Assembly (NCBI GenBank): GCA_002373205.1 | Contig: DFJV01000058.1 | Coordinates: 7,293 to 35,116, forward strand | Direction of reading: 5' to 3' | Source of the DNA: Treponema sp. UBA3662 | Lineage (GTDB): Bacteria; Spirochaetota; Spirochaetia; Treponematales; Treponemataceae | DNA: 27,824 nt | Shown here: piece by piece, positions 1 to 7,901 of the stretch | Position numbering within the stretch: the stretch's first letter is position 1 | Layout: every line of letters begins with the position of its first letter | The notes under the pieces: generated by a model | What the model saw: only the letters and a program-made list of their open reading frames with translations | The model's database searches: none | What the model was told of the DNA's origin: nothing | Translations under genes and position numbers: made by a program

Positions 1-612
1 CCCGGCATGAACATTCACCGCAACCCGCTTTGCGGCCGCAACTTTGAATACTTCTCCGAAGACCCCCTTGTAAGCGGAATTTGTGCATCTGCAATGACGG
101 ATGGGGTTCAGTGCGGAAACGGAACTGGCACTACAATCAAGCACTTTGCATGCAACAACCTGGAAGACAACCGCAAGGGGTCAGATTCAGTCTTGAGCGA
201 GCGTGCATTGCGCGAAATTTATTTGCGCGGCTTTGAAATTGCAATAAAGAAGTCTCAGCCAATGGGATTGATGACTTCTTACAATCTTGTTAACGGAGTT
301 CATTCTGCAAACAACTATGATCTTTGCACACAGGTTGCCCGCAATGAATGGGGCTACAAAGGCATGATAATGACCGACTGGACTACGACGGATTCCTATG
401 GTGGCAGTGAAGCTTGGATGTGTCCAAAAGTTGGCAATGATTTGATAATGCCGGGTGCCCGTTCTGATGAGGAAAGCATGGCGGCTGCATTGGCGGAAGG
501 AAAGCTTACCGATGATGATTTGCGTTCATGTGCAGAAAGGCTTATCAATGTAATTTTGCGCACCAATGCCTTTAAGAATTCCGTTCCATACAGAACAAGG
601 TTCGGTTTTTAG
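1..612 (+). CDS. GH3 beta-glucosidase, C-terminal catalytic barrel (5' partial)
   Basis: The reading frame is open from base 1, so the gene begins upstream of the window. The visible part is the second half of a glycoside hydrolase family 3 TIM barrel. It has the GRNFEYFSEDP stretch, KHFACNN (usual substrate-binding KHF motif) and MTDW, whose Asp (about base 376-378) is the expected nucleophile. GH3 enzymes release terminal glucose or xylose from beta-linked saccharides. The protein ends about 40 residues after the barrel's last strand (LIMPG), where a standard GH3 would continue into an alpha/beta sandwich domain. That fits the inverted domain order known from some rumen bacterial beta-glucosidases, but an ancestral truncation cannot be excluded. 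The stop overlaps the convergent HAD gene by 4 bases. Family is certain, substrate is not. Confidence 0.85.
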   Translation, partial: PGMNIHRNPLCGRNFEYFSEDPLVSGICASAMTDGVQCGNGTGTTIKHFACNNLEDNRKGSDSVLSERALREIYLRGFEIAIKKSQPMGLMTSYNLVNGVHSANNYDLCTQVARNEWGYKGMIMTDWTTTDSYGGSEAWMCPKVGNDLIMPGARSDEESMAAALAEGKLTDDDLRSCAERLINVILRTNAFKNSVPYRTRFGF

Positions 613-1460
613 AAAAACTTTAGTGCAAGTTTTTTTATAGCATAGGCCACTCCGCTTTTGTCGCAGTCTTTTGTTACAAAGTGGGCGGCCTTTTTTGCTT
701 CCTCGCAGGCATTTCCCATGGCAACAGAAGTAAATCCTGGAACAGTTAGCATGGGAATGTCGTTGCCACTGTCTCCAATCACCATGATTTCTTCATTCTT
801 TAGCCCGATGATTTTTGCAATCTTTAAAAGACCCTTGCCTTTGTCTGCTTCTATTGCAGTAACCTCTATGTAGTTGCCGTAGGGAATAACCTTTAGATTC
901 CGGGGCTTTAGTTCTTCTATGATTTTTTCCCTTGCCTCATCGTCATTTGCAATAAGTGCTATTTCCTGGGCATTGTTGGTCTTTGCAAATTCATGAATGT
1001 CTTCTACTTCCATGCGCGTTGCGAAGATGTAGTTTTCCAGAACCGTGCCCTTGAACTTTAGAAGCCTCTGTTTGTAGACTTGGGGATTTTCGTAGGCATA
1101 ATTTTCCGTAAAGAATTCAACTGGTGTTTGGGTGCGCTTGGAAAGTTCCATCACAAAATCTACGTCTTCCCTGCTTAGCGTAACCTGGCTTTTGCATTCA
1201 GGCAAATCTCTGCCGTTACAGTCGCTTACTACGGCTCCGTTCATGCTTACGACAAAGCGGGGCTTTAGCGCCAAAAATACATCCTTTGGAATTCCGTAAA
1301 AGGGGCGGCCTGTTACCGGTACAAATTCTATTCCCCGCTTGATAGCCTTTCCTATAATACGCAAATTCTTTTTGGAGACTTCCTTTTTTCTGTTCAAGAG
1401 GGTGTCGTCCAAATCCAAGGCAATTAGCTTTACTTTTGCTTTTGCAGTATTCTTGTTCAT
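609..1460 (-). CDS. Cof-type HAD-IIB sugar-phosphate phosphatase
   Basis: Cytoplasmic haloacid-dehalogenase phosphatase of the Cof/YidA type, about 283 residues, the usual length. Motif I is DLDDTLL, with Asp16 the nucleophile and Asp18 the acid/base. VTGRP follows, and motif IV is VIGDSGNDIPML near residue 230. This family dephosphorylates sugar phosphates and similar small metabolites; the substrate cannot be told from sequence. The frame stays open upstream to 1589, but I place the start at the ATG at 1460. It begins the conserved core a few residues before motif I and lies 7 bases after a promoter-like TATAAT; there is no Shine-Dalgarno. The extra 43 residues would overlap the divergent tcdA gene and look unlike protein. 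Confidence 0.88.
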   Translation of the reverse strand: MNKNTAKAKVKLIALDLDDTLLNRKKEVSKKNLRIIGKAIKRGIEFVPVTGRPFYGIPKDVFLALKPRFVVSMNGAVVSDCNGRDLPECKSQVTLSREDVDFVMELSKRTQTPVEFFTENYAYENPQVYKQRLLKFKGTVLENYIFATRMEVEDIHEFAKTNNAQEIALIANDDEAREKIIEELKPRNLKVIPYGNYIEVTAIEADKGKGLLKIAKIIGLKNEEIMVIGDSGNDIPMLTVPGFTSVAMGNACEEAKKAAHFVTKDCDKSGVAYAIKKLALKFF

Positions 1461-1496
1461 GGATGGGATTATAATGAACTTGTTTACTTCTTGCAA
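1461..1496 (-). promoter_or_regulatory. Promoter of the HAD gene, predicted leaderless
   Basis: On the minus strand, TTGCAA (1496-1491) is followed by a 17-base spacer, TATAAT (1473-1468), then 7 bases to the ATG. Transcription would begin at or next to the start codon. The TTGCAA is a palindrome and could also face the divergent tcdA gene. Confidence 0.6.
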
Positions 1497-1504
1497 TTTT
1501 ATAG

Positions 1505-1527
1505 ACAATGCATAATACTTTTTTACC
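1505..1527 (+). promoter_or_regulatory. Possible tcdA promoter with very short leader
   Basis: CATAAT at 1511-1516 (five of six matches to the -10 consensus) lies 11 bases before the tcdA ATG, leaving about 5 bases of leader and no Shine-Dalgarno. The best -35 candidate, TTGCAA at 1491-1496, is only 14 bases away, so this is weaker than the other promoters listed. Confidence 0.3.
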
Positions 1528-2253
1528 ATGAATGAATTCTCAAGATTGCAGATGACTATAGGAAAAGAAGGCTTGGAAAAGCTTGGCAAGTCCCGGGTTG
1601 CCGTCTTTGGCGTTGGCGGAGTTGGCGGCTACGTGGCAGAAGCCTTGGTCCGAAGCGCCATAGGTGCAATTGACTTGATAGACAATGACACCGTTAGCAT
1701 TAGCAACTTGAACAGGCAGATTATAGCCCTTCACAGTACGATTGGGAAATACAAGGTGGATGTTGCCAAGGAGCGCTTTTTGGACATAAACCCAGAATGC
1801 AAGATAAATGCCATCCGCTGCTTTTTTACAAGCGAAACTTCCTCCCAGTTTGATTTTTTAAGCTACGATTATGTTGTGGACTGCATAGACACCGTTAGCG
1901 GAAAGATTCAGATTGTAATGCAGGCAAAACAAGCCGGAGTGCCTGTTATTTGCAGCATGGGTGCCGGCAACAAGATGAATCCTGCTCTTTTTGAAGTGGC
2001 GGACATTTACCAGACCAGCGTTTGTCCTTTGGCAAGGGTGATGCGCCGTGAGCTAAAAGAGCGTGGCGTTGAAAAACTTAAGGTTGTTTATTCAAAGGAA
2101 AAACCGATTCAGCCACAGTATACCGAAGATGAATTGCAGCAGATGATGGTGGCAGGTGCAAAAAGGGCTCCGGGAAGCAATGCTTTTGTTCCCGCCACTG
2201 CCGGTTTGTTGATTGCGTCGGAAGTAGTAAAAGATTTGTTGCTCAAGGCCTGA
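1528..2253 (+). CDS. tcdA: tRNA threonylcarbamoyladenosine dehydratase (TcdA/CsdL, E1-like)
   Basis: ThiF/MoeB-like E1 superfamily protein of 241 residues. The nucleotide-binding loop VAVFGVGGVGGY (residues 24-35) is followed by the LIDNDTVSISNLNRQ segment (about 51-65), and then DCIDT and SMGAGNKMNP, the usual TcdA order. TcdA uses ATP to cyclise t6A at position 37 of tRNAs to ct6A, helping decoding of ANN codons. It normally works with CsdA/CsdE, which are not in this window. The N-terminus FSRLQMTIGKEGLEKL matches the family's conserved start, which supports the ATG at 1528 even though no ribosome binding site precedes it. The gene stands alone, divergent from the HAD phosphatase. Other ThiF relatives are possible, but the short length without a C-terminal rhodanese favours TcdA. 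Confidence 0.88.
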   Translation: MNEFSRLQMTIGKEGLEKLGKSRVAVFGVGGVGGYVAEALVRSAIGAIDLIDNDTVSISNLNRQIIALHSTIGKYKVDVAKERFLDINPECKINAIRCFFTSETSSQFDFLSYDYVVDCIDTVSGKIQIVMQAKQAGVPVICSMGAGNKMNPALFEVADIYQTSVCPLARVMRRELKERGVEKLKVVYSKEKPIQPQYTEDELQQMMVAGAKRAPGSNAFVPATAGLLIASEVVKDLLLKA

Positions 2254-2272
2254 GGCCGGATTGGAAGGGCCC

Positions 2273-2345
2273 TGCGGTAAAAATCGCATCCTTGCAATTT
2301 TTACCGCACAAGTTTTCTACGAAAACTTGTAAAATCTTTACCGCA
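2273..2345. repeat. Nested palindrome cluster (REP-like or terminator)
   Basis: TGCGGTAAAAAT at 2273-2284 pairs perfectly with ATTTTTACCGCA at 2297-2308 (12 bp). It is followed directly by ACAAGTTTTC (2308-2317), loop TAC, GAAAACTTGT (2321-2330), a perfect 10-bp stem. TTTACCGCA then recurs at 2337-2345, so the first arm (TGCGGTAAA) could pair with either copy. This could be an intergenic repeat of the REP type, a tcdA terminator or an RNA switch; sequence alone does not decide. Confidence 0.6.
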
Positions 2346-2380
2346 AACAACTGACGCGCCCTCCATGGCGCTGCTTGTTT
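2345..2380. repeat. Third hairpin of the cluster
   Basis: An outer stem AAACAA (2345-2350) with TTGTTT (2375-2380) encloses an inner stem GCGCC (2356-2360) with GGCGC (2367-2371), separated by an internal loop. It adjoins the two stems above, which suggests one composite element. Confidence 0.45.
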
Positions 2381-2484
2381 ACAAAAGAACCCTGGAAAGC
2401 CGTTCCACGATGAATGCCTGTTCTTGAAAAAGATGATTGCAAAAGATAAAACTGCCGTCCAGAAAAATATTTTTCCTATAACTA

Positions 2485-2513
2485 TTGCATATATTGGAAA
2501 TATAAACTAAACT
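2485..2513 (+). promoter_or_regulatory. Possible promoter of the diaminobutyrate operon
   Basis: TTGCAT (2485-2490), 17-base spacer, TAAACT (2508-2513). Each hexamer matches consensus at four of six positions. It would leave a leader of about 40 bases ending in the purine-rich stretch before dat. The region is very AT-rich, so chance matches are likely. Confidence 0.3.
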
Positions 2514-2560
2514 AACTTACTTTAGAAATACCATATTTGTACAAGGATAGGGTAAAGCCG

Positions 2561-3904
2561 ATGCAAAATTCCTTTTACATTAGCCGTCAGGAAGAAACGG
2601 AGTCAAATGCGCGTTCTTATCCGCGCAAGTTTCCATTCGCTCTTGCCAAAGCGCAGGGCTCTTGGGTTGAAGATGTGGAAGGCAACCGCTATCTTGATTT
2701 TTTGTGCGGTGCGGGTACCCTTGCTTTAGGACACAATGATGCGGAAGTGAATGCTGCTATGGTTGAGCTTATAACTTCCAACGCACCTCTGCATACCCTT
2801 GACTTGACAACTCCAACAAAAGATAAATTCGTAGAGACTCTTCAGAATCTTTTGCCGGGGCAGCTTAAAAACAACGCAAAGATTCAGTTTTGCAGCCCGG
2901 CTGGAAGTGATGCAGTTGATGCCGCAATAAAGCTTTGCAAAACTGCAACTGGACGCGGTACAATAGCTGCTTTTAGTGGCGGTTACCATGGCATGGGGCA
3001 CGGTGCTTTGTCCGTAACAGGAAACCTTGGTGCAAAGGGCAAGATTCAGAACCTTATGGGCGGAGTTCAGTTCTTCCCCTATCCATATTCATACAGGTGT
3101 CCTTTTGGCTTGGGCGGAGATGCCGGTACAAAGGCTGCATGTGCTTATTTTGAGCGCTTGCTAAAAGACCCCGAAAGCGGAGTTCCTCTTCCTGCGGCCG
3201 TCATAATAGAGCCAATTCAGGGTGAGGGCGGTGTAATTCCGGCACCTGTTGAATTTTTGCAGACCGTGCGCCGTGTAACAAAAGAGCTTGGCATTCCCAT
3301 GATTGCAGATGAAATTCAGTGCGGTATGGGAAGAAGCGGAAAACTTTTTGCTTTTGAATGGGCAGACATTGTTCCCGATGTTATTCTTATAAGCAAGGCT
3401 ATTGGCGGAAGTCAGCCACTTTCCCTTGTTGTTTATAACAAAGACTTGGACAAATGGCAGCCGGGAGCACACGCTGGAACTTTCCGCGGCAACCAGCTTG
3501 CAATGAAGGCAGGAACCGTTACCCTTAACAGAATCAGCAAGCCCGAATTCCTTGCAGACGTAAAGCGCAAGGGTGACTATCTCTTTTCTAAACTGGAAGA
3601 ATTAAAACAGCAGGTTAGCATTATTGGTGATGTTCGTGGCAAAGGCCTTATGCTTGGCATAGAAATTGTTGATCCCCACGGTAAAAAGGATAGCCTTGGT
3701 GCTCTTCCTGCATCCGGGGAAATTTGTGCCCAGGTTCAGAGGGAATGTTTTGCAAACCGCCTTATTATGGAAAAAGGCGGCAGGAATGGTGCCGTAATGC
3801 GCTGCCTCTGTGCCCTTAACGTAAGCAACGAAGATATAGACAAGATGATTTCTATTTTTAGTGCGGCTGTTAAGAAAATTGATGCCCAGGTAAAGAAAAA
3901 CTAA
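2561..3904 (+). CDS. dat: L-2,4-diaminobutyrate:2-oxoglutarate 4-aminotransferase
   Basis: Class III PLP-dependent aminotransferase of about 447 residues. It interconverts aspartate-semialdehyde plus glutamate with L-2,4-diaminobutyrate plus 2-oxoglutarate. Visible signatures are YLDFLCGAGTLALGHN, FSGGYHGMGHGALSVTG, IIEPIQGEGG, ADEIQCGMGRSG (Asp contacts the PLP ring nitrogen) and ISKAIGG, whose Lys279 is the expected PLP Schiff-base lysine. The AGTLALGH and HAGTFRGNQLA segments point to the Dat/EctB branch rather than ornithine or GABA transaminases. The decarboxylase 36 bases downstream confirms the assignment. I start at the ATG at 2561, preceded by a loose purine stretch (AAGGATAGGG); the frame also opens at a TTG 24 bases earlier. 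No ectoine genes (ectA, ectC) are nearby, so ectoine synthesis is unlikely. Confidence 0.9.
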   Translation: MQNSFYISRQEETESNARSYPRKFPFALAKAQGSWVEDVEGNRYLDFLCGAGTLALGHNDAEVNAAMVELITSNAPLHTLDLTTPTKDKFVETLQNLLPGQLKNNAKIQFCSPAGSDAVDAAIKLCKTATGRGTIAAFSGGYHGMGHGALSVTGNLGAKGKIQNLMGGVQFFPYPYSYRCPFGLGGDAGTKAACAYFERLLKDPESGVPLPAAVIIEPIQGEGGVIPAPVEFLQTVRRVTKELGIPMIADEIQCGMGRSGKLFAFEWADIVPDVILISKAIGGSQPLSLVVYNKDLDKWQPGAHAGTFRGNQLAMKAGTVTLNRISKPEFLADVKRKGDYLFSKLEELKQQVSIIGDVRGKGLMLGIEIVDPHGKKDSLGALPASGEICAQVQRECFANRLIMEKGGRNGAVMRCLCALNVSNEDIDKMISIFSAAVKKIDAQVKKN

Positions 3905-3940
3905 TTCAAGGCTAGCATAACTCTTTGTGCGGAGGAACTC

Positions 3941-5419
3941 ATGGGATGTTTGCTTTCCCCAGAATCTTCGGATTTGGATTTATACAGGGAGACTGTTTTA
4001 AAGACAGCTGATGCAATTATCGCTTCCATAAAGGATGGAAAGGCCTATGCTGGTCCAGAACCCAGGGCATTGAACAAAATAATTTCGTCCTACGAGATTC
4101 TTCCCCAGCATGGAAGTGGCTTTGATTCTGTACTGGCAGACTTAAAGAAAGACGTGCTGCCCAATTTTTTGCGCACTTTTTCTACGGAATACATGGCCCA
4201 CCTGCACAGCGCAGCCCTTCTTGAATCCCTTGCCGCTGAACTGATAATTTCTTCCTTTAACCAGAGCATGGACAGCTGGGACCAGTCGCCTGTTGCAACC
4301 GAAGTCGAAGAAGCCGTTACAAAATTCCTTGCCTCTCTTTATGGCCTTGCAGACGGGGCTTTTACAAGCGGCGGTTCACAGTCAAATTTGACCGGAATCC
4401 TTTTGGCCCGCGACTGGTACTGCAAAAGCGTCCTGAATCACGATGTGCAGAAGTTGGGGCTTCCCCAAAGCTATTCAAAGCTAAGACTTTACACAAGTTC
4501 TGTTTCCCACTTTTCTATGGAAAAATCTTGCCATCTTTTGGGGCTGGGCTATAACAGCGTAGTAAAAGTTCCTGTTACTAAGAATCAGAAGATGGATTTG
4601 GACGAGCTTGAAAGGTTGATTCAAAAAGACAAAAGCCAAGGAAATCTTCCTTTCTGCGTAGTTGCAACAATTGGAACAACGGACTTTGGTTCAATTGATG
4701 AAGTTGAAAAAATCAAGGAGATAACGGACCGCTACAACATATGGCTCCATGCCGATGCCTGCTACGGAAGCGCTTTGGTTCTTTCTTCTAAATACAAGGA
4801 GCGCATGGGAAATCTTGGGCTTTGCGATTCTCTTTCCGTGGACTTCCATAAGATGTTCCTTTTGCCAATAAGCTGTTCCTGCATTCTGCTAAGGGATCCT
4901 TCAGATTTTGCCCCTCTTGAATACCATGCAGACTATCTTAACCGCGAAGAGGACGAGGCAGACGGCTTTACAAACCTTGTGGACAAGTCGCTCCAGACTA
5001 CAAGACGTGCAGACGCTTTAAAAGTGTGGGTTTCCTTTAGGACAAGGGGAGCTGACGGTTTTGAGACAATCATCAATACGCTTGTGGAAAATGCGGCCTA
5101 CACTTACGAAAAACTGAACGACGTATCATCTTGCAAGGCAGGTTTTTGCTTTGAAAGTGGCCCCAGGCCTCAGATTAGCTCTGTGGTGTTCAGGGTAAAA
5201 AAACAGGATGGAAGCTTTACTCCGCAAGAGGAAGATGAACTTAACAAGAAAATCCGCCGCCATCTTTTGCAGGACGAAGGAATTGTTATTGGACAGACTG
5301 TTTACGATGAGCGCGTTTTCCTAAAATTTACGCTTTTAAATCCAAACGTAACGCATAAAAACTTGGACGGCATACTGGACACAATTTTAAAAAGCGCAAG
5401 CACTTATGGCCAACTTTAA
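3941..5419 (+). CDS. ddc: L-2,4-diaminobutyrate decarboxylase
   Basis: Group II PLP-dependent decarboxylase of 492 residues, making 1,3-diaminopropane and CO2 from L-2,4-diaminobutyrate. Key features are TSGGSQSNLTG (142-152), His190 in SSVSHFS (stacks on PLP), HADACYG (270-276, Asp272 to the pyridine nitrogen) and SVDFHKMF, with Lys304 the cofactor lysine. NLVDKSLQTTRRADALKVW is typical of the bacterial diaminobutyrate and aromatic-type decarboxylases. The direct pairing with dat singles out diaminobutyrate over glutamate, tyrosine or tryptophan as substrate, matching the dat-ddc pair known from Acinetobacter and Haemophilus. A strong ribosome binding site, GGAGG at 3931-3935, sits 5 bases before the ATG. 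The 3' end overlaps the MATE gene by 14 bases. Confidence 0.9.
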   Translation: MGCLLSPESSDLDLYRETVLKTADAIIASIKDGKAYAGPEPRALNKIISSYEILPQHGSGFDSVLADLKKDVLPNFLRTFSTEYMAHLHSAALLESLAAELIISSFNQSMDSWDQSPVATEVEEAVTKFLASLYGLADGAFTSGGSQSNLTGILLARDWYCKSVLNHDVQKLGLPQSYSKLRLYTSSVSHFSMEKSCHLLGLGYNSVVKVPVTKNQKMDLDELERLIQKDKSQGNLPFCVVATIGTTDFGSIDEVEKIKEITDRYNIWLHADACYGSALVLSSKYKERMGNLGLCDSLSVDFHKMFLLPISCSCILLRDPSDFAPLEYHADYLNREEDEADGFTNLVDKSLQTTRRADALKVWVSFRTRGADGFETIINTLVENAAYTYEKLNDVSSCKAGFCFESGPRPQISSVVFRVKKQDGSFTPQEEDELNKKIRRHLLQDEGIVIGQTVYDERVFLKFTLLNPNVTHKNLDGILDTILKSASTYGQL

Positions 5420-6758
5420 CCTTGCCCTCCTTTTAAAGCAACAAAAGGAATTCACTTTTGCGCAAAAGATAAGCTATGTTTGGCAGTTGAGCCTTCCGGG
5501 AATCTTTGCGCAAATTTCTTCTATAATAATGCAGTACATCGATGCCGCAATGGTGGGCAGGCTTGGTTCAAATGCTCCGGCGGCAATCGGTCTTGTTGCG
5601 TCTTCCACATGGGTGCTGGGCGGCCTAACAAGCGCAATGTGTACAGGCTACACTGTTCAAGTGGCACACGCTGTTGGGGCTGGAAACAAGAATTTGGCCA
5701 AGCATATTTTGTGCAGTTCAATCTTTATAGGCCTTATTTTTTCTTTGGCACTGGCATTGCTTGGTCTTGCAATAAGTTTTCCGCTTCCTCTCTGGCTGGG
5801 TGCTTCCAAAGAGCTTTGTGGTGACGCATCCTTTTACTTTTTGATTTTTGCTCTTTCAACACCGCTTTACATGCTTGTCTACCTGATGAGCGGAATGCTT
5901 CAGTGCAGCGGTAACATGAAGGTTCCCGGTTTTATGAATGTGCTGATGTGCATTCTGGACGTGGTCTTTAACGCACTTTTTATTTTTGGAATGAATCTTG
6001 GCGTAAAGGGAGCGGCTTTGGGTTCTGCTGCTTCTGCTTTGGTAACGGCTGTCCTTATTTTTTATTTTACGCTTTACAAGTCAGATTACCTGAATCTTAG
6101 GGGCTTTAGGGATAGCAATGTTTTTGACCTGCCTCTCTGCAAAAGTGCCGTAAGGATTGCAATGCCTGTTGCGGTAGAAAAAGTTGCCTTTACCGGAGCA
6201 CTTGTTGCCGTAACAAAAATAATAGCTCCACTTGGGGCAGTTGCACTTGCTTCCAATTCCTTTGCGGTAACGGCGGAATCACTTTGCTACATGCCTGGCT
6301 ACGGAATAGGGGAGGCTGCTACCACTTTAACCGGGCAGGCTACTGGCGGCAAAAGAAAGGACTTGGTCAGAAGCTTTTCCTGGATGACGGTTTTGTTCGG
6401 AATGATTGTAATGGCTGTTATGGGCGTAATAATGTACTTTATTTGTCCAGCGGTATTTTCTTTGCTTACCCCAATAAAAGAAGTGCAGGCTCTTTCTGCA
6501 AAGGTTTTACGTGCGGAGCTTTTTGCAGAACCGCTTTACGGGGCATCCATAGTCTGTAGCGGTGCCTTGCGGGGTATGGGAGACACTCTTGTTCCCGGCA
6601 TAATGAATCTCTTTAGCGTGTGGATTGTCCGCCTAAGCCTTTCCTTCCTGCTAATATCCAACTTGGGTCTTACAGGCATTTGGATAGCAATGGCAGTAGA
6701 ACTCTGCTTCCGTGGCCTCATCTTCCTAACCCGCCTCTTGGTAATGACCAGAAAGTAG
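5406..6758 (+). CDS. MATE family multidrug/metabolite exporter
   Basis: Inner-membrane protein of 450 residues with about 12 hydrophobic helices in two homologous halves. The first half has the MATE hallmark region around YIDAAMVGRLGSNAPAAIGL (residues 43-63), and the second half has GYGIGEAATTLTGQATGG (about 300-317). These exporters use a sodium or proton gradient to expel drugs or metabolites. The start lies inside the end of ddc (14-base overlap) without its own ribosome binding site, so translation is probably coupled to the decarboxylase. From this linkage I infer it may export diaminopropane or a derived polyamine, or relieve its toxicity. Family assignment is firm; the substrate is only a guess from position. 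Confidence 0.9.
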   Translation: MANFNLALLLKQQKEFTFAQKISYVWQLSLPGIFAQISSIIMQYIDAAMVGRLGSNAPAAIGLVASSTWVLGGLTSAMCTGYTVQVAHAVGAGNKNLAKHILCSSIFIGLIFSLALALLGLAISFPLPLWLGASKELCGDASFYFLIFALSTPLYMLVYLMSGMLQCSGNMKVPGFMNVLMCILDVVFNALFIFGMNLGVKGAALGSAASALVTAVLIFYFTLYKSDYLNLRGFRDSNVFDLPLCKSAVRIAMPVAVEKVAFTGALVAVTKIIAPLGAVALASNSFAVTAESLCYMPGYGIGEAATTLTGQATGGKRKDLVRSFSWMTVLFGMIVMAVMGVIMYFICPAVFSLLTPIKEVQALSAKVLRAELFAEPLYGASIVCSGALRGMGDTLVPGIMNLFSVWIVRLSLSFLLISNLGLTGIWIAMAVELCFRGLIFLTRLLVMTRK

Positions 6759-6782
6759 GTGAGTGGTAAATCACTTCTCCAC

Positions 6783-6816
6783 TCGACTAAATCCAAAATT
6801 TGATTATACTTAATTC
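6783..6816 (+). promoter_or_regulatory. Promoter of the exported-protein operon, predicted leaderless
   Basis: TCGACT (6783-6788), 16-base spacer, TATACT (6805-6810), then 6 bases to the ATG at 6817. There is no Shine-Dalgarno. The -35 hexamer overlaps the right arm of a small hairpin (GAGTGG 6761-6766 with CCACTC 6779-6784). Confidence 0.55.
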
Positions 6817-7872
6817 ATGCGTAAAAACATTTTCTTTTTGATTCTTACTTTTACCCTTTTGCTGGCACAGGCACTTTTTTGCCAAGAAAAAACGCCTTCA
6901 AAAGCTGCACCCCAAATTTCTGTAGAAAAAATAGGAACTTACCCTTGTGGCCGCCAGCCCAAACAGGTGCTTTTTTCTCCGGACGGAAAATTTATTGTCA
7001 TGCCCCTTTTGGAAGACAACGGATTTGATATTTTTAGCGTGGAAGAAAAAAAAGTTGTAAAAAGAATAAATCCCCCGAATGCAAAAAAAGAAGGTTTTGC
7101 CGAAGGACTTTTTATACCTGCAAAGAATGCATTTTTTGTTTCGCAGATGACTACCGGAAACATTTATGAGTATTCATACCCCGGCTTTGAATTCCGCAGG
7201 ACGGTTTACACCCATGGCAACTGGTCAAAGTTCATTGCCTGGAGCCCGGAAAAAAATATGGTCGCTGTTTCCAACTGGATTTCCAACGACATTTCTCTTT
7301 TGGACTATGATTCAGGAAAGCTTCTGGGCAAGCTAAAGACTGGCGCTGCACCAAGGGGCATGGTCTTTTTGGACGGAGGAAAAAATCTTCTGAGCCTTTC
7401 CTTTGATTCTGGTGTTATAGAAAAATTTGAAGTTGATTCATTCAAAAGAATTGATTCAATAAAGATTCCCAAGGCATGCATGAGGCACGTGATTCTTTCT
7501 AAGGATTCAAAGTATGCCTTTATTAGCGACATGTACAACTGCAAGGTTTACAAGCTGGAGCTTGCGGCCTTTAAGATTGTGTCATCGGTAAAGATTTACA
7601 TTAACCCCAACACCATAGACTTGTTCACTTCCGGGGGGCATTCGTTTATCTTTGCTTCCACCCGCGGCCCAAACAACCCAAAGGACTACACAAAGCGCAG
7701 CCCTTCAAACGGAAAGATTCACATAATAGACGCAGATACAATGTCGATTGTAAAAACATTCTACGGTGGAAACCAGCCCACAGGCCTTGACGTAAGCCCA
7801 GACGGTTCGCTGCTTTGCTTTTCCAATTTTCAGGATGCAAACATAGAGCTATACAAAATAACCTGTGAGTAA
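6817..7872 (+). CDS. Exported YncE/YVTN-like beta-propeller protein
   Basis: Protein of 351 residues with a signal peptide (basic MRKN, hydrophobic core to about residue 20). It then has repeated propeller blades of the PKQVLFSPDGKFIVM type. Comparable units recur as KFIAWSPEKNMVAVSNW, PRGMVFLDGGKNLLSLS, MRHVILSKDSKYAFISDM and PTGLDVSPDGSLLCFSNF, roughly every 40-55 residues. Such propellers bind ligands or proteins outside the cytoplasm; no catalytic residues are evident. Cys22 is preceded by Phe, so a lipoprotein anchor is doubtful. It is the first gene of a run with two further exported proteins (gap 29 bases to the next), which suggests a shared surface or periplasmic role. The fold is confident; the function is unknown. 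Confidence 0.78.
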   Translation: MRKNIFFLILTFTLLLAQALFCQEKTPSKAAPQISVEKIGTYPCGRQPKQVLFSPDGKFIVMPLLEDNGFDIFSVEEKKVVKRINPPNAKKEGFAEGLFIPAKNAFFVSQMTTGNIYEYSYPGFEFRRTVYTHGNWSKFIAWSPEKNMVAVSNWISNDISLLDYDSGKLLGKLKTGAAPRGMVFLDGGKNLLSLSFDSGVIEKFEVDSFKRIDSIKIPKACMRHVILSKDSKYAFISDMYNCKVYKLELAAFKIVSSVKIYINPNTIDLFTSGGHSFIFASTRGPNNPKDYTKRSPSNGKIHIIDADTMSIVKTFYGGNQPTGLDVSPDGSLLCFSNFQDANIELYKITCE

Positions 7873-7901
7873 AAATAAGAGATAACGCAATGGAGAATAT
7901 G

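Larger units (their letters stand above)
2254..2560. other. Gene-free interval with hairpin cluster and possible promoter
   Basis: 307 bases between tcdA and dat with no credible reading frame. The first 130 bases hold a set of palindromes, listed separately. The last 100 bases are AT-rich and probably contain the promoter and leader of the diaminobutyrate operon. Confidence 0.7.

Noticed and set aside
2561..3904. Ectoine synthesis (EctB) role for the aminotransferase
   Set aside because: No ectA or ectC is adjacent, whereas diaminobutyrate decarboxylase directly follows.
6759..6785. Hairpin after the MATE gene as an intrinsic terminator
   Set aside because: GAGTGG/CCACTC is only 6 bp with a 12-base loop and no T-run follows it.
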